Source: Pinus tabuliformis (lineage: Eukaryota > Streptophyta > Pinopsida > Pinales > Pinaceae). From it: a stretch of DNA of 64,000 nucleotides. The position numbers and the translations under genes are program-made. Location of the stretch: NCBI GenBank assembly GCA_031772625.1, contig CM062813.1, forward strand, positions 768,552,720 through 768,616,719, in the 5' to 3' direction. Shown here piece after piece: positions 44,953 to 58,001 of this stretch. Position 1 is the first letter of the stretch; every line of letters starts with the position of its first letter. The notes beneath the pieces were generated by a model. The model was not told the DNA's origin and searched no databases. It saw only the letters and a list, made by a program, of their open reading frames with translations.

Positions 44953-46846
44953 ATAACTCAAATAAACCGAAATATGTTGCTACAAATTAGAAATCAATCA
45001 TGTAGAACTGAACTCAAGTGTCTTCAACTCAAATTTACTGAGTTAACTGAGTGAAAAGAGCCATGTCACCTTAGTTAACTACCTCTAAGCATTTTCCTGA
45101 AATTTAAATTTGAATTTTAAGCTAGTTTGACCAAGGCAAAGTCAAAATATATTTTCTTGTTACATTTTCAACAAAATTAATGTGGCAAACACTTATATGA
45201 AATTCTAGTCTAAGGATAAAGTCATTAGGAAATATGATAGACTTGAAGTTGTCTTTAGAAGATAAAAAAAAATTGGAAATAATTTTTTTTTAATTACGCA
45301 ATTGGAAGATGGTAACCAAAATAGTTATCAGGTTTTTGGTATGTGTGTGTGTGTGTGTGTGAACATTTGAACTCTTTAGGGGGGGTTGTGTGGCTCTGAG
45401 AGAAGAAGCTTAAGTTTTAGAGACCTAACCGCACATGATGCACAAACCAGATTATGATATTTTGTAATCTTTGATTATGCAATTTGAATATAATATTTTT
45501 GTAGTTCTCTTTCATTTCTATTTTGTGAACATACATTGGTTTGATTTAGACTTTAGTGGTTTAAATTATTGACTTCATTGATTATTTAAATCACTTTCTA
45601 ATATTCAATCATATCTCCTCTCAAATATAGATATTATCAGGGGCCAAAAGATTGAAGTATTTACCTGATCTGTTGTTTATGTGAACTCAAAATGCATGAC
45701 ATTGTTGGTTCTATTACAACAGTTTGTGCAAATACCAGTTACATCAGTTATATGTTTTCCTTGTTTTTATATTATTAATTTTTCAATTATTTCATATGCT
45801 TACACCTTGATACATGTTAACAAGATAAACATTGACCTGCTCAAGGTTGTCTTATTGTAGTCATAGAAGATTGATTTAACGTCTAATATGCATATTATTA
45901 GTGGATAATATTATTCTTAAAACTTTTATTTTTCAAGGTGAATGGATAATCTTATTCTTAACACTTCCATTTTGATAGAAATTCCTTCAAATCTCAGGAC
46001 TCCCAACCATCATAGTTATAAGGTTTTATAGCTTCTTTACTTATATTATTAATATGATGGTTCTCTATCAAAGAATGCAACAACCACAGGACTCCCCCTG
46101 AACTTAGCACGCCATGCACCTACCACCCTTTCCCATTTTACATCAATACCAACATTATGCTCAACAATAACCATTGCAGAATATGAGATTTTGTATCAGC
46201 ATTCTTTTCTCTCTGGCTTAGATATCACCAATTTTATGGCATACATATCTCCCATGTTTAATGGAACCTTGGGGTTCTAAGTTGGACTCGCAAACACATC
46301 ATAGATTTTTCTTAGACTAGAAATCACAAGAATTCTGACATTTAGTCTCATAGAGTTTGGAATTACTTGGCTTGTAACCTTTTCAAGTGAGTTTAATTTC
46401 ATTAATTATTGTCAATTTAAGCTAAGACCCTCCATTCGCCAAGGGGAAGAAGACCCTCTATTGACCATAAGGTTTTCCATAGGCTAGGATTCATTGGTCT
46501 AAAGAGCGGAGAAAGGTCACCAAAGTGACAATGGGTGGCATGCTTGATAGTGCCCCTAAGCTCTTTCTTTAAGGTTGGGAATTTTCCTTATAGGAAGATT
46601 ATTTTCCTTGTAGGGAGAGGTTTAGTGGTAGCATATTGCAATACAAAACAATTGGAGAAAGTGTCTTTTATCCCTATGCATGCATTTCCACAATTTTATC
46701 ATAGAATATTATTCCTATATAGAATGGGTTTAGTCTACTTTTAAGTGCATCAAAGTTTTTTCCCATATTTTCTGTTTCTTTCATATAGATTGAAAATTGA
46801 AGTCATATCTATCTTTAACTAAGAAAATTTCAAATTACCTCTAATC
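44953..46846. other. Unassigned AT-rich DNA
   Basis: No reading frame or repeat structure I can name. It contains a (TG)10 microsatellite at 45342-45361. One 69-codon plus-strand frame (46535-46744) has no motif. Confidence 0.4.
45342..45361. repeat. (TG)10 microsatellite
   Basis: Ten uninterrupted TG units. Confidence 0.95.
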
Positions 46847-49800
46847 TGTTATCACTCAGGTTGTCCCTAAAGCTCCTTAAAGGGATACGACCGAAGTAAC
46901 CACAAACAAATCTTTGGACTACAGGTGATAGCCTACCTGCAAGGGGTTTTGTTTGAGTTTTGGTGGGATGATTGATGCTTTCAAATAGAGAGGCAAGGAT
47001 AACATGAAAGTTTTAGAACCATTGGGCGTGGAGTCAAGGAGTAGGACTACTGGTGCGTTTTCTTGGTCACAAGAAAGGAATATGGAGCAAGCTAGCTACA
47101 CATGAAACAATGATTCAAGCTTAAAAGGATGGGATGAGGGCTAAGGAATGAGAGGCAGTTAAGAATCTCTCTTTCAGCTTAACAGAGGGAAGGTGAATGA
47201 GCTCTATCTAGGAGCAGTGAAGAATCCCTAGATAACTGTCAAACATGAGTGAATTAGGGGAAATATGAGCCACAGGGAATTCATATTCATTACTAATCCA
47301 TATGAAAACATAAAGAAACAACAGAAATTGAGCATAGAGGGCAATTAAACCAAGTCTAAACTATTCATTCTTTCTGCTATTTTAGATGGTATATCAATGG
47401 AAAACAAAGGTAGGAAACACTTATTGATTCATGTTGCAGCACAAGAATTCCATATTCATCCTTCAACCATTAAACACACAGCCAACATTCATTCCTCCAA
47501 GATTTTGAGTAGTCCTTGATTAAGTAAAATATTCAGTATACAGAACGAGTCTCTCTTAGAGCTATACAACCAACCAACCCTTTAAACAATGCAGAGGGTG
47601 GTATAAATAGGGAAAATTATCCGAAATTATCTATTACAGCCAACCTAAACAGGTCTGATGGAAAATCATTTCTTTAATCTAATATTTTCCATAAGTAAAT
47701 GCAAAAATATCTTTTGAGCTGCACTGGGGGCAGCTGTATCAAAATGAATTAATATCTGTCCTGGTGGCTCGGTGCAGTGTTTCTGTAATAACTATGCTTT
47801 GTCTTTTATCTCAACCTCTAGGTCGGTTATGCTGCTGTTTGGTGGCATTAATGTGCACTAATCCCGACCAGATAAGCTTTTAAATGGCCTTTACTGTTTC
47901 GCTGACTTTGATGGAGGTCTTTAATTTTCACCTGCTTTGATGTTGCCGAACTGATACTATTTTCCGCTTCATCTTTCCTCTGATACTCTTTCACAATTGA
48001 ATCGGGCTGTTTCTCTCTCTTGCTGTGTTTGAAACTGTCGAATCGCCCTTTTCTACCATTTCAGGCAAAAATAACTGTTGTATTTCGTGGCCTCTGGAAT
48101 GCTATCTGTGGTGGCCGATTAAATATGAACCTTCATGAAGTAATCCTGTCCAATTTGCGAGTTTTTGGGTTTTGCAGGTAGCCGGGCTATGAGGGGGCTT
48201 CCATTTTAGCCTATTTTCCTTAGCGATGCACGATTAGCGCTAAGCGCATCAAAAACTGCCTCAAATTTTCATTCTGGGCTCTCTGTGCTGCGATTTTCGC
48301 CTTCGCGCCTTTTTTCATTGATGATGTCAGCATGACGTCAGCGGTGGGTCCCAGTACAGCGGTGACATGGCAGGGTGGCGTCAGCAGGGTGACGTGGTAG
48401 GGTGACGTCAGCAGTACGGCTGGGTGACGTGGCGGTACAGTAGAGGTGATGACGTGGTAGTATAGTGGCAACGACGTGGCAATGATGTGGCAGGGACACA
48501 GTGGCAGGAGGTCGACATAGGATGATGATGTCATGGGGAGAAGTGGCACCGACGTCACACAGGGGAGGGCGATATCCAGTTTCATGTCACACCGCTTTTG
48601 TGTAAAAGCGGTTTCGGAGGAGGGGGCTCCGCCACAGTCGGGAGGGCGACGGGTGGCGAGAGTACGACGGGAAAACCGCCCATCTCCCAGACGCTAACCC
48701 TCGGCATGTCGGGGAACAAAAAGACCCTCCCACCGTAGATCTTGAGCGTGCCAGATCTAACGGCCGATGGGACAGTTAACATGGCAGAGGGTTAGGGACG
48801 GGGCCCGCGGTGCTTTGTATTAATTTTTTTAATCCGGCGGGGGGGAAACCTTAATAAAAATGGGTTTTATGTGTTATATACAAGCGGGGGAAATATATTT
48901 ATATGCATGACCTTAGGATAAGGGGGGAAAATGAGTATTGTAGGGTTTGGACTTAGCGGAAATGGTTTATTAGTGTGATCAGATGTCAGACTAACTCCAG
49001 GTTAGGACATGGAAGGGTTAGTAGGAGCCCCAGATGGACTACTATTTCTCGGACTTGATAAATATGGCTATAATGCCAAGGGATGGGAATATGTACATAG
49101 GGGAGTTATTAACATAGTTTTAGTAGGGGAAGGGGAGATAGATAGGGAGCTACATAGTAAAATTAGTAGTTAATATGACAAGTGATAAGAAAGCGCTAAG
49201 TATGTGAATCTTAGGCTATTAGGGGGGAAAATGATTCATAGAGGAAGTATGAACATTCCTTGAATAAAGCAGATCTTTACCAAGGCAAATGATATGGAAA
49301 ACGATGAAACTAAGAGGTATCAAGCAGATCTTGACCTCTTCAGGAAAGTTAGTGAGTGATTTGGGGAATAAGAAGAAGGGGGAGTTAGACATGCCTCGCT
49401 TGAGCTCCTCCAAACGAAAACTTCTTTGCACTTGTGATCTGAAGTACAATATCACTTTGAAACACAAAATTGATCACAAATCAACATTCTGCAACTTCAA
49501 AACTACCTACCCAGCCTACTTACCTAGCATTTTTTCTTCTTTTTGGTTTGGATGCACTTAGACTTGCAGACCTTGCTTTACAATTTTTCTTTTGACTACC
49601 CTCCTATCTAAATCAATCCTTATTTCTGTCGGGGCTCAGATTAAGCTGTTGAGCGCCAAAGATTCTCTACCTATCTACAAATCTGCCAAGATTAAACAGT
49701 TTGGACAGATATTCATTCTCTATATTCTAAAACAAGAAATTGAAACCTAGGGAAGCCAAGATTAAGCTGTTTGGACTTCCCTTGACAGAAAATTCTTCAA

Positions 49801-49981
49801 AAAGGAATAACTTATCAAAATTGGAATACAACAGTGGAATTTAGACTGGCACACTTTCATGGCCTCTTCTTTGGCCTCTTTCTGGAAATATGGAACCTTG
49901 CAGCATGAAAAGATGACATATTTGGCACTTTCAATCTGTCAATCATGAAATATGAACACCTGTTGCAACAGGAGGCTAACA
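46847..49981 (+). repeat. X2: plus-oriented LTR, 3.1 kb
   Basis: Begins TGTTATCACTCAGG and ends GGCTAACA, followed by a PBS-like string, so it reads as a 5' LTR on the plus strand. It matches X1 (52167-59159) in opposite orientation at both ends and in several inner blocks: ttgtccc...aaagggatacgaccg near 46860; a TATA box gtataaatag at 47601-47610; the ACGT-rich CpG island at 48310-48800; gcatgtctaactccccc near 49390; caatcatgaaatatg near 49940. It lacks the 3.9 kb coding segment found in X1. No target duplication around it. Confidence 0.7.
48310..48800. promoter_or_regulatory. ACGT-motif array and CpG-rich segment in X2
   Basis: At least seven ACGT cores in about 240 bp (near 48334, 48391, 48403, 48428, 48450, 48472, 48552), mostly as TGACGTGG or TGACGTCA, the classic plant bZIP/as-1/G-box-like sites, in short tandem units. 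It runs into a GC-rich stretch to 48800. The rest of the LTR is AT-rich. Related to 53220-53690 in X1, inverted. Confidence 0.6.
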
Positions 49982-49998
49982 GTGGCTCCACTTGGGGA
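49982..49998 (+). other. PBS-like site after X2
   Basis: gTGGCTCCACTTGGGGA, close to the TGGCGACTCCACTGGGGA plan of E3 but with a two-base gap and one extra T. Its position beside the LTR end supports plus orientation of X2. Confidence 0.5.
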
Positions 49999-50595
49999 TG
50001 GCTTTTCCTTGTGAAAAGCCAAGAACAGCAGGTTAGACTGCCTTGATCTTCTATTGTTTCTGTAGATTGAAAAACTTCTTATTGCTGGCTGCTAAGAGTG
50101 TGAAAATTTGAAATATGAACAACCCTCTCCTCAACTGAAATATTGTGAAATACATAGCACTGCCTGCTTTCTTCTACGTGCTTGATATTATATACAATGT
50201 TGCTTGAGCATTGCCTTTGAAATAGATCCAAAACATGGATCATAACTGTTGTATTTCCCCATAGCCTCTAGTCTGGAAACAATTGCTGATGTGAAACTAA
50301 AAAAATTTCTCCTCTCTTATTGATACTGTTTGACTGAAGACTGCAAGCTGCAAATAGTTTCTTTTTACCATGAATTTCTATGATATGACAACGCTACTCT
50401 CGCTGTTTTGCTGAAATTAATGCAGAGACAGAGCTTTTTTTTTTTTTAAATGGAATACTTGCATAGGCTGTGTCTTCACAAACTTTGCTGCTGCTCCCCT
50501 AACAATCAGACTACTTATAGAAAAATAAAAACAAAGTGCTGATATATACAAATATCAATGTACAAAGGGATATATACAGAGATGCATTGTATCCT
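49999..50595. other. Leader remnant between X2 and E6 integrase
   Basis: Non-coding; contains an aagctgcaaatagtt string at ~50347 resembling aagctgcagatagtt in the E6 leader. A T12 tract lies near 50440. Where the X2 leader ends and the E6 3' region begins was not found. Confidence 0.4.
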
Positions 50596-52161
50596 TTAAA
50601 AGGGATCATGGTAATGTTTTAACATTCGGCCATTAACAGGGCCTTCTTCAGCAGATCCGCTCTCTATAGATTTGAGGAAATATGTGTTATTTCCCTGAAC
50701 AACAGAAATAACGAATGGCCCTTTCCATAGAAAATCAAAATTTACATGTTCTCCCTTGTCTTCTCTTCGTGAGTCCCACCTTAGAACTTTGTCGCCAATG
50801 TAGAAATCCTTAGCCTTAGCTCTTTTATCAAACATCCTTTTGAGCTTCTCTTGCAAAATTTGAGCTCTATCATAAACCTGCTCTTTGGTTTGCTGAAGAT
50901 GAATGGTCTAGTTTATCCTTCTTTGAATATCATTTGGTTCTACTTAGATCTCTTGTAACAACTTAATGATAGGGATGCCCAAGGATGAAGGAAATCTAGC
51001 CTCCATGCCATATACTAGCTCATAAGGGCTCATTCCAATGGATTTCTTTGTTGAAAGTCTGTCTGCCCATAGGGCATTTGTGAGCTTTTTATGCCAGTTC
51101 TTTTTGTTTTCTTCTAGCACTTTCTTTATGATGTTGATGAGGCTTTTGTTGGATGATTCGGCCAAGCCATTACCTTGGGGGTAATAGGCTGTGGAGTGGC
51201 CCAAGGTAATGTGAAATTTATGGCAAAAATTGATCATCTTTTTGGATTTGAAAGCAGCAGCGTTGTCAGTGATGATCTTCTCAGGGCAGCCAAATCTAGA
51301 AAGCATATTGCACTCAAGGAATTGGATAATGATGGAGTCATTGGCCTATCTGCATGGGATGGCCTCAATCCACTTAGTGAAATAGTCGGTGGCTGTTAGA
51401 ATCCACTTATGCTGGCCTGAGGAAGAGGGGTGGATTTCTCCAATGAAGTCAAGACCCCATTGTTGAAAAGGTTTCTCGGTTGAGATGGGCTTAAGAGGCA
51501 AGGGTAACAACTTTCTTTTTCCCTCAAAGATTTGGCATTTATGACATGAGATAGAAAACTTTTTTACATCTACAAATAAAGAGGGCCAATAAAAACCAGC
51601 CCTTAAAATTTTATCAGCAGTGGACTTCCAATATAGATGTCCTCCACAGTCCCTTGCATGGAACTCTTTCATGACATTGTTAGTTTCATTTATGGTTAAA
51701 CAATTAAGCAATATGCCTTCATGATTTTTCCAAAATAAAGCAGCATATATGACACAAAACTTTGAAGCCTTCATATTTAAAAATCTTTTCTTGGTTCTGG
51801 ACAATCCTGGGGGAGCAAACAGGTTTAACAATACAAAACATATATCAGCATACCATGGAGATTGCAAAAAGGTTTCACTGATCTATGGAGTCGCCAGCTC
51901 CTGTTCACTGTCCAGTTGGTTAATGTCTAAGGCTTGAAAGTTTGTTTCAGACACCAGTTTGGCTAAACCTTGTCCCTTTATGAGCTTGGTTGGTTTTATT
52001 TCTATGTCATACTCAAGGATGTTAGCAATCCATTTGCCTCTTTTTCCTTCTAGCACGTCTTGGGTTAATATGTCTTTTACAACAACATTTGGGACATAAG
52101 CAATCACATGTGAATATAAAATGTAAACTCGGAAATCTTTGATTGCTTTGGCAAGTGCATA
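50596..52161 (-). pseudogene. E6 RNase H C-terminus and integrase
   Basis: One minus-strand frame with four or so stops. It starts at the X1 border with the end of RNase H (KAYALAKAIKDF at 52160, TQDVLEGKRGKWIANILEYD). Integrase Zn-binding HARDCGGHLYWKS ... SCHKCQIFEGK is intact (HHCC). Core: WGLDFIGEIHPSSSGQHKW (Asp), KIITDNAAAFKSKKMINF (Asp), YPQGNGLAESSNKSLINII (Glu), so the DDE triad is kept. C-terminal region RRWD-type ... FLWKGPFVISVVQGNNTYFL and a short tail; no chromodomain. The 5' continuation lies at 59165 beyond X1. Confidence 0.88.
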
Positions 52162-53219
52162 GGCCTTGTTAGGTACCTATAAAAATAGGTTTCATATTTC
52201 ATGATTGGCAAATTCAAGGGCCAAATATGCTCTGCTTTGATGGTACAAAGATCCCATATTTTCAAGACAGCAAGGTATGTGAATAGGTTCATGTTTACTC
52301 AAATTTTGATGGAGGGTCCAACAACCTAACCTGGACCATGCCATGTTTAAATTTTCTGTTGTAGAATAGAGAAAGAAGTCTGTCCAAATAGTCTAATCTT
52401 GGCAGACAAGTAGCTAGGTAGAGAATTAAGGTTCCCAGCTGCTTCATCTGGGGCCTTGGAAGGAATAAGGGCAGTCTTAGATAGATGATCAAAGGAAAAA
52501 GCCAAAGGAAAAGAAAAGGCACACAAAGGGTCTGCAAGTCTAAATGCACCCTCCAAGAAGAAATAAAAATGCTAGGCCAAGTAGCTGGGTAAGTAGATGG
52601 GGTTGCAGAAGTGATATTCATTTCATATTTAACCTTGATGGTCAAGATGAGAAAAGCAAAGCAAAGAAGCATGTCTAACCTCCCTTCTTCCCCTTTTCTC
52701 ATTTGTTACTAACATCCCCTCATCAGTTGAGATTCATGGAAGGACTTATGGTTTCATGGAGGTTCTTCATCCTTTAAAGGCCACATTTCTTGTCTAAGAT
52801 TCTTTTCATTTTGATCTACTCCCTAAACTAAGTGAGTTTCAAATAAACTTAGTGATATCCCCCCCTCATCCACTCATTTCATCCATATTAACCACTAATT
52901 TTATTATATAAATCCCCTATCTTACCCTTTCCCTAGTATTATTAACACCATGGAGTATGAACCCCAAACATGGTATAAGTATCCTCCTTTTAGCATTATA
53001 GCTAAATAACTTTGTTTAAGGGAGACTTTAGTCCACCTGGGACTATGCTCAACCCTGTCAAGGGATTACTCCAACCACTGGTTAGGAGTAATAACCTCTC
53101 TATAAGCCCTAATCTCACCTCTGCTAAAACCCTACATAAACCCTTTTTCCACAAAATAACCCAAAAAACCCAAAGACTCACGAAAACCATCAATCCTAAG
53201 GTTCTCTGCCCAAAATATT

Positions 53220-53690
53220 TAATTGAATATTTTAATGGGCCGGCGAGATCCCCCCAACCTGCACGATCCGTCGGAGGACCCGCCAGCCGTCCGATCTCCG
53301 CCGCCCGGATCTAACGGTGGGTAGTCATTTTCGCTCCCCGACCTGCCGACCTTTAGCGTCCGGGGAAAGTGGTTTTCCGCCCCGTACAGGGACACGTGGC
53401 AGGCGGTGAGGTTGTTCGGAGCCCCCCTCCCCGATATCGCCTTTGCCCAAAGGTGGTGCGGGGAACCCGCTTACCGCTTCCCCATTACCACCCAGCCGGC
53501 CACGTCGCCCTCACGTCATCCTGATGTCATGTCGCCTCTGCCCGCCCCCGCGTCTCGTGGCCCTCCACGCAGCCCTGCCACCGCATCCACCCGCCACCAT
53601 GTCCTGCCACCCTGGCTTACACCTCAGCAGCCATGTCACCTCCGTACTCGGGCCCCGCCATGACGTCATGCTGACGTCATCAGCGGAAAG
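53220..53690 (+). promoter_or_regulatory. CpG-rich ACGT-motif segment upstream of the X1 antisense gene
   Basis: GC-rich island in AT-rich DNA with ACGT cores at about 53396, 53501, 53513, 53662 and 53672, two of them full TGACGTCA or ATGACGTCAT-like sites. It lies 650-1100 bp upstream of the plus-strand gene start (54346), so it could act as its promoter. The inverted equivalent is kept in X2, where the gene is missing. Promoter activity is inference. Confidence 0.5.
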
Positions 53691-54345
53691 GTGCCAATTA
53701 CCCTATTTTTCCGAATTTTATCGTTAAAGTCATGTTTTGAGTCATTTTCAATCTTATTTTCGCGTGAAAGAGGAGATAGCCGTTGCAGCTGCCAAAGTGA
53801 CTCCAGACCTCCAAATTCAAAATTCAACTGTCCAAATTCATCAAGTCGACCTCCACAGTTCGGCCCGCGAGGTGTCTAAGCGTTCTGTCCAGGTATTCAC
53901 CGTGATTCCTCTGTTTGGCCCATGCTTACCAATTCTCTGTGTATTGCCATTAAAATACCTGTTGAAATTCATGTAAGCTCCACACCTGTTATCTAAAGTA
54001 AGCCAAGACAACCTGCATTGCCCCAGCCCTCTAATTCAACATAAAATACAATCAATTTGCGGGCAAAAACTGTCAAAATTACCTTTGAAAAGCCCGACAT
54101 TGTTCCCTTTTGCCGGGTGTACACACCAGCTGCAGCCTTTCACCTAAATAATTCCTCATACCCTCTGCAAACTACCCTGAGCAGTTCACAATCCCTGGGA
54201 ACTTGCTAAAAACTGCAGAAGCAAGACTGCATGTTCTTTCATTATAAGACACAGTTTAGACATTGACTGCAGTTGACCTGCTACTGAACCTCTTGAAGAC
54301 ACTTTTCAAACCATTGCCACTACCTATTCAAATTCAGATTATATC

Positions 54346-57300
54346 ATGGCAGCCTCTGCATCCTCATCCCTCAGTGTTGCTCCATTAAATCAACCAAATA
54401 AGGAGCTGGAGGCCTTGGCATTTGTTGACAAGGACTATCTCATTGAAGACTTTGAGGGTAACAGGGACTTCTTGCAGACCTTCACTCAACTAAGAGAGGA
54501 CTATAAGGATGGTCATGGTACACATGGGATATGGGAGTCAAACCTGCCTTATTACTGTCTCCCAGCTGTAAATATCCTCCATGAAATTATTCACCTATGT
54601 GCTGAAAACTATGATGTGCAGCACAGAGATGTCAGCACTCCATCTGGGAGGATCCTTTTCTACATCAATGCTGAGTCCATCAACAAGATGTTACATTTTG
54701 ATCAGACAGAGTTGTTGATCCCATTCTCCATGAGATATTTGCTGGAAGCTGGTGACAAGATGACCAGTGAAGAGCTTCAAAAGGTCACCAGGACCTTCAT
54801 GAGACCTGAGTGCCAGCCTACAGGGCCACCTCCTTACCTGGATGTCCATTTCAATGATGTAGGCAGGCTGTTACTAGACATGATTGCCTATGTGTTGGGA
54901 TACAAAAACAGTGAGCATGTGGATAAAACGATGCTAGTATTGCTGTCTGTTTACAGCCCACGCCAGCCCCCTGCCCGAAAATATGCTTTGCTAAGTTCAT
55001 AGCCAACAAGATTCATGATCAGTTGAGCAAAGTGGACAGACAGGGGGTCTTCAAGTACTCAGCCTACATTTACCACCTGTTCATGTTCTATCATTTTGAA
55101 GCCTTCCCATGCTACATCAAAAGGTTGGATCATAGAGGGGAGAGAAGATATGTCATCTTCTGGACCTCTGTTTATCACAAAGTCACAAATTCACCCTATA
55201 CCTACTGTGAATTTGTAGACCAATTTGTATACCCAGTCTCTTGCATGTTGATGAAGTCCCCTCCTCCAAGAATATCAAATGAGATCAAGAAAGCTCTGCA
55301 GCTCTCCAAAAAATATAAAATAGGTGACTGGTACCTATATGAACACCATACTGTATTTAGGATATATGGCTGTGAGATTTGCCCATACAGGCTCCCAAAA
55401 TATGTACCCATGAGGTTATTTGCCTTGGAGTATTACAGGCAATTGATTCAGTCAGACCTCACCCATTTCCACAGCTCCAAGAAAAAGGCCCACCTCAAGT
55501 TCAAACATCAGTTGGGCCCCTTCATCATGAACAAGAAAGAAGGGTGGGAAGCTGCAGACCTGATCCTTAAGGATAAATACAAGCTATCCTATAGTTTTCG
55601 GTGGGTCCATTATGACCCTCAAGGTTTCATCACTGCTAGGAGAAATAAGTATAGGCTTATAGGTGTTAAGCATTGCCAGTACCCACACATTGAAAAATAT
55701 GCCACCTTGCAAGAATGGCAGCTGGATACTCTAGTTGAAAATTTAACTGAGGAAGAGAGAATGCTTAAGAATATGAAGGAGCTTGAGAAAACTATTGACC
55801 TGGACTATGTGCAGCAGGTACCTTTCAGACCGCCTAATACAGTGGGAGAAGGGACCTCGGCTACAAGGACTACACCACAGGCACCCTCTACATCAGCACC
55901 GGTGACAGACAAAGGCAAAGGTATAATGGGTGCAGAGGAGGAAGCAGTGAAGGAAAAGTCTGCCCCTATAACAGAGCAGCAAACAGAACAGCAGCAAGGA
56001 CAAACTGTCCTACCACAAACTGGGCTTCCAGCAACCCCTATAGCACGAACACCACCACTTCAAACTGAGCCATTGACTGCCCCAATTTTGCAAACCCCAG
56101 CACATGAAGAAAGGGGGACGAAAAGAGAAAGAGAAGAGTCCACTCCTCCCAGTGGATCCTCCCACCAGCCAGAAGCCAAAAGGCAAAGAGAAGAATCCCC
56201 AGAGGTGGAAGACATTACTGAAGATGTCTTGAACAGTGCAGGTAAAGACAGGGAGGCCAGCCAGCATACAGGAACAAGCTCCTTTCAGCAGGAGCAAACT
56301 TTACAGCTTGGATTGGAGGTGTCCTCTCCTTCACAACAAAGCAAGAAGCCCAAGAGCACCAAGGCTTCTTTCAAACAAATAAAGGCTCATAATGAGCTAC
56401 TAAGGGCTGAGGTTTACAAGCAGTTTATAGATGCTACACCAGCCCAGCAAGAGAGATTAATGTCTGTTTATGACATTAAGGAAGAAAAGATGATATTCAG
56501 TCATTTCAAGCCCAAAGGGCCGCAGCCTAAGACAGCTGCAGATTTTGTAAAAACAAGGGTGGAGGTCCTAGCCAGAGATTTACATCCCATGGATCAGATT
56601 GAACTCCATAAACAAGCTGGGGAGATGGTCTATGCCACCTTGGTAGAAAAGGCCACCATGGCCCATGAGCTGAAAGAGTCCCTAAAAAACACCAACACCC
56701 AGTTGGATTTTGAGAGAATGTCCTCTCAGGCTAAGGACAATAGAATAAAGTCTCTTGAGGAGATCATCATTGATCTAGGAAATGATCCTAGTGATCCAAC
56801 AGGTGTAAAGGCCCTCAGGAGGAAGAAAGATGATGACCTGAATGCATTGAAGAAGAGGTTGAGGCTGTAGCCCACAGAGCACCCTCAAACAGCAGAGCTT
56901 CAAAAGTAGAAACAGGCTGAGGACCAACTAGACCTCCTAATGCAGCAAGATCAGAGGATCCAGGAATTGGAGAAAGAGCTGGAAGGAGCACTACAATATA
57001 AAGAGGGAGAATCCACTTCCCAAGCTCCTCCAACCACTTCCACAACAGCAGCAACTTCAGGGGCAGCAGTGACCCCCACAACAGAAGCAGCAGGAACAAC
57101 AGCAGCTCCAAATGCCAACCCAAGTATAGAGGAATTGACCAAGGCTGTCAAGGCAATGGAGCTCCAAGCTGAAGAAATAAAGAAAGCAAAGGAGAAATTG
57201 GCAGAAGTGGATGCCAAGTATGATAAATCCAAAGTGACTGTAGCAGAACAGGGCAGAGAAATAAAGGCCCAAAAAGAAAGGATCAAGGCATTAGAGAAAG

Positions 57301-58001
57301 AGCTGAACCTGGAGACTGCTATGGACGACATAAAGAGGATCCTATGGGCCAAGATTGGCCAATCCATCAGACAACAATGGAGGTCAATAAAAATAATGCA
57401 TGAGCAGATGGATTTAATGGGCCAAGCTCATGCAGAAATTCAGAAGGCCAAGACAGTGCTAGGGAATAGAGCAGAACAGGCAAACAGAATGATTGATTTC
57501 CTGAACATGCAAGAAAGGGAGGAATTGGCAGCCATAGGCATTCCCAACAGAACAGAGGCTGTCCTCTCTGCTAAAAAAGTGCTTACCCTCAGGAACTTTA
57601 TACAAACAGTAGAGAGGAAGTACTATGAGATGCAAGCAGATGTGGAGGAATACAAAGCCAAAATGGGAGTGCTGTAAGGAAAAGGCCTGCCCAGCCTACT
57701 AAGTGGTGCAGGGAAACTGATCTCTCCAGATCAAATGGCCAACAGAATGGCAACCACTATTGAAAATCAGATTATTGCATCTGGCAGTTCATCTGAACAA
57801 GCAGGGTCTCCCACAGGACAGAGCATATATGAAAAACTTGAAGGCCTGTTCTTCATTGAGAATGAAGTGAATCACCTGTTTGAGACCCCTCCCAATATTT
57901 ATAAGCATACAGAGGCCGAGGAAACATTGATAAAGATGCGCAGACATCAAATGCCTAAGGAGGATTGGTGGCAATTCATGCTTCAGATTTTTCCACGATA
58001 G
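54346..58001 (+). pseudogene. Antisense gene in X1: large retroelement-associated protein
   Basis: Starts MAASASSSLSVAPLNQPNKE at 54346. Frame 1 runs to about 54970, then a frameshift; frame 3 continues to 58001 with stops at 56868, 56907 and 57675. In full about 1,200 residues. Residues 1-220 include STPSGRILFYINAESINKML, similar in style to the 'putative plant transposon protein' frames found in plant retroelements. Next ~270 residues are rich in aromatic/basic motifs (FKYSAYIYHLFMFYHFEAF, KYVPMRLFALEYYRQLI). A Pro/Thr/Gln/Glu-rich linker (55830-56340) follows, then a long coiled coil (56400-57670; IQELEKELEGAL, KEKLAEVDAKYDKSK). No catalytic motif seen. Opposite in strand to X1 and to E6. 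Function unknown; four lesions mean this copy is dead. Confidence 0.6.

Noticed and set aside
49982..49998. X2 as the 3' LTR of E6 on the minus strand
   Set aside because: The adjoining sequence is not purine-rich on the minus strand, while on the plus strand it resembles a PBS, and TATA direction also favours plus.
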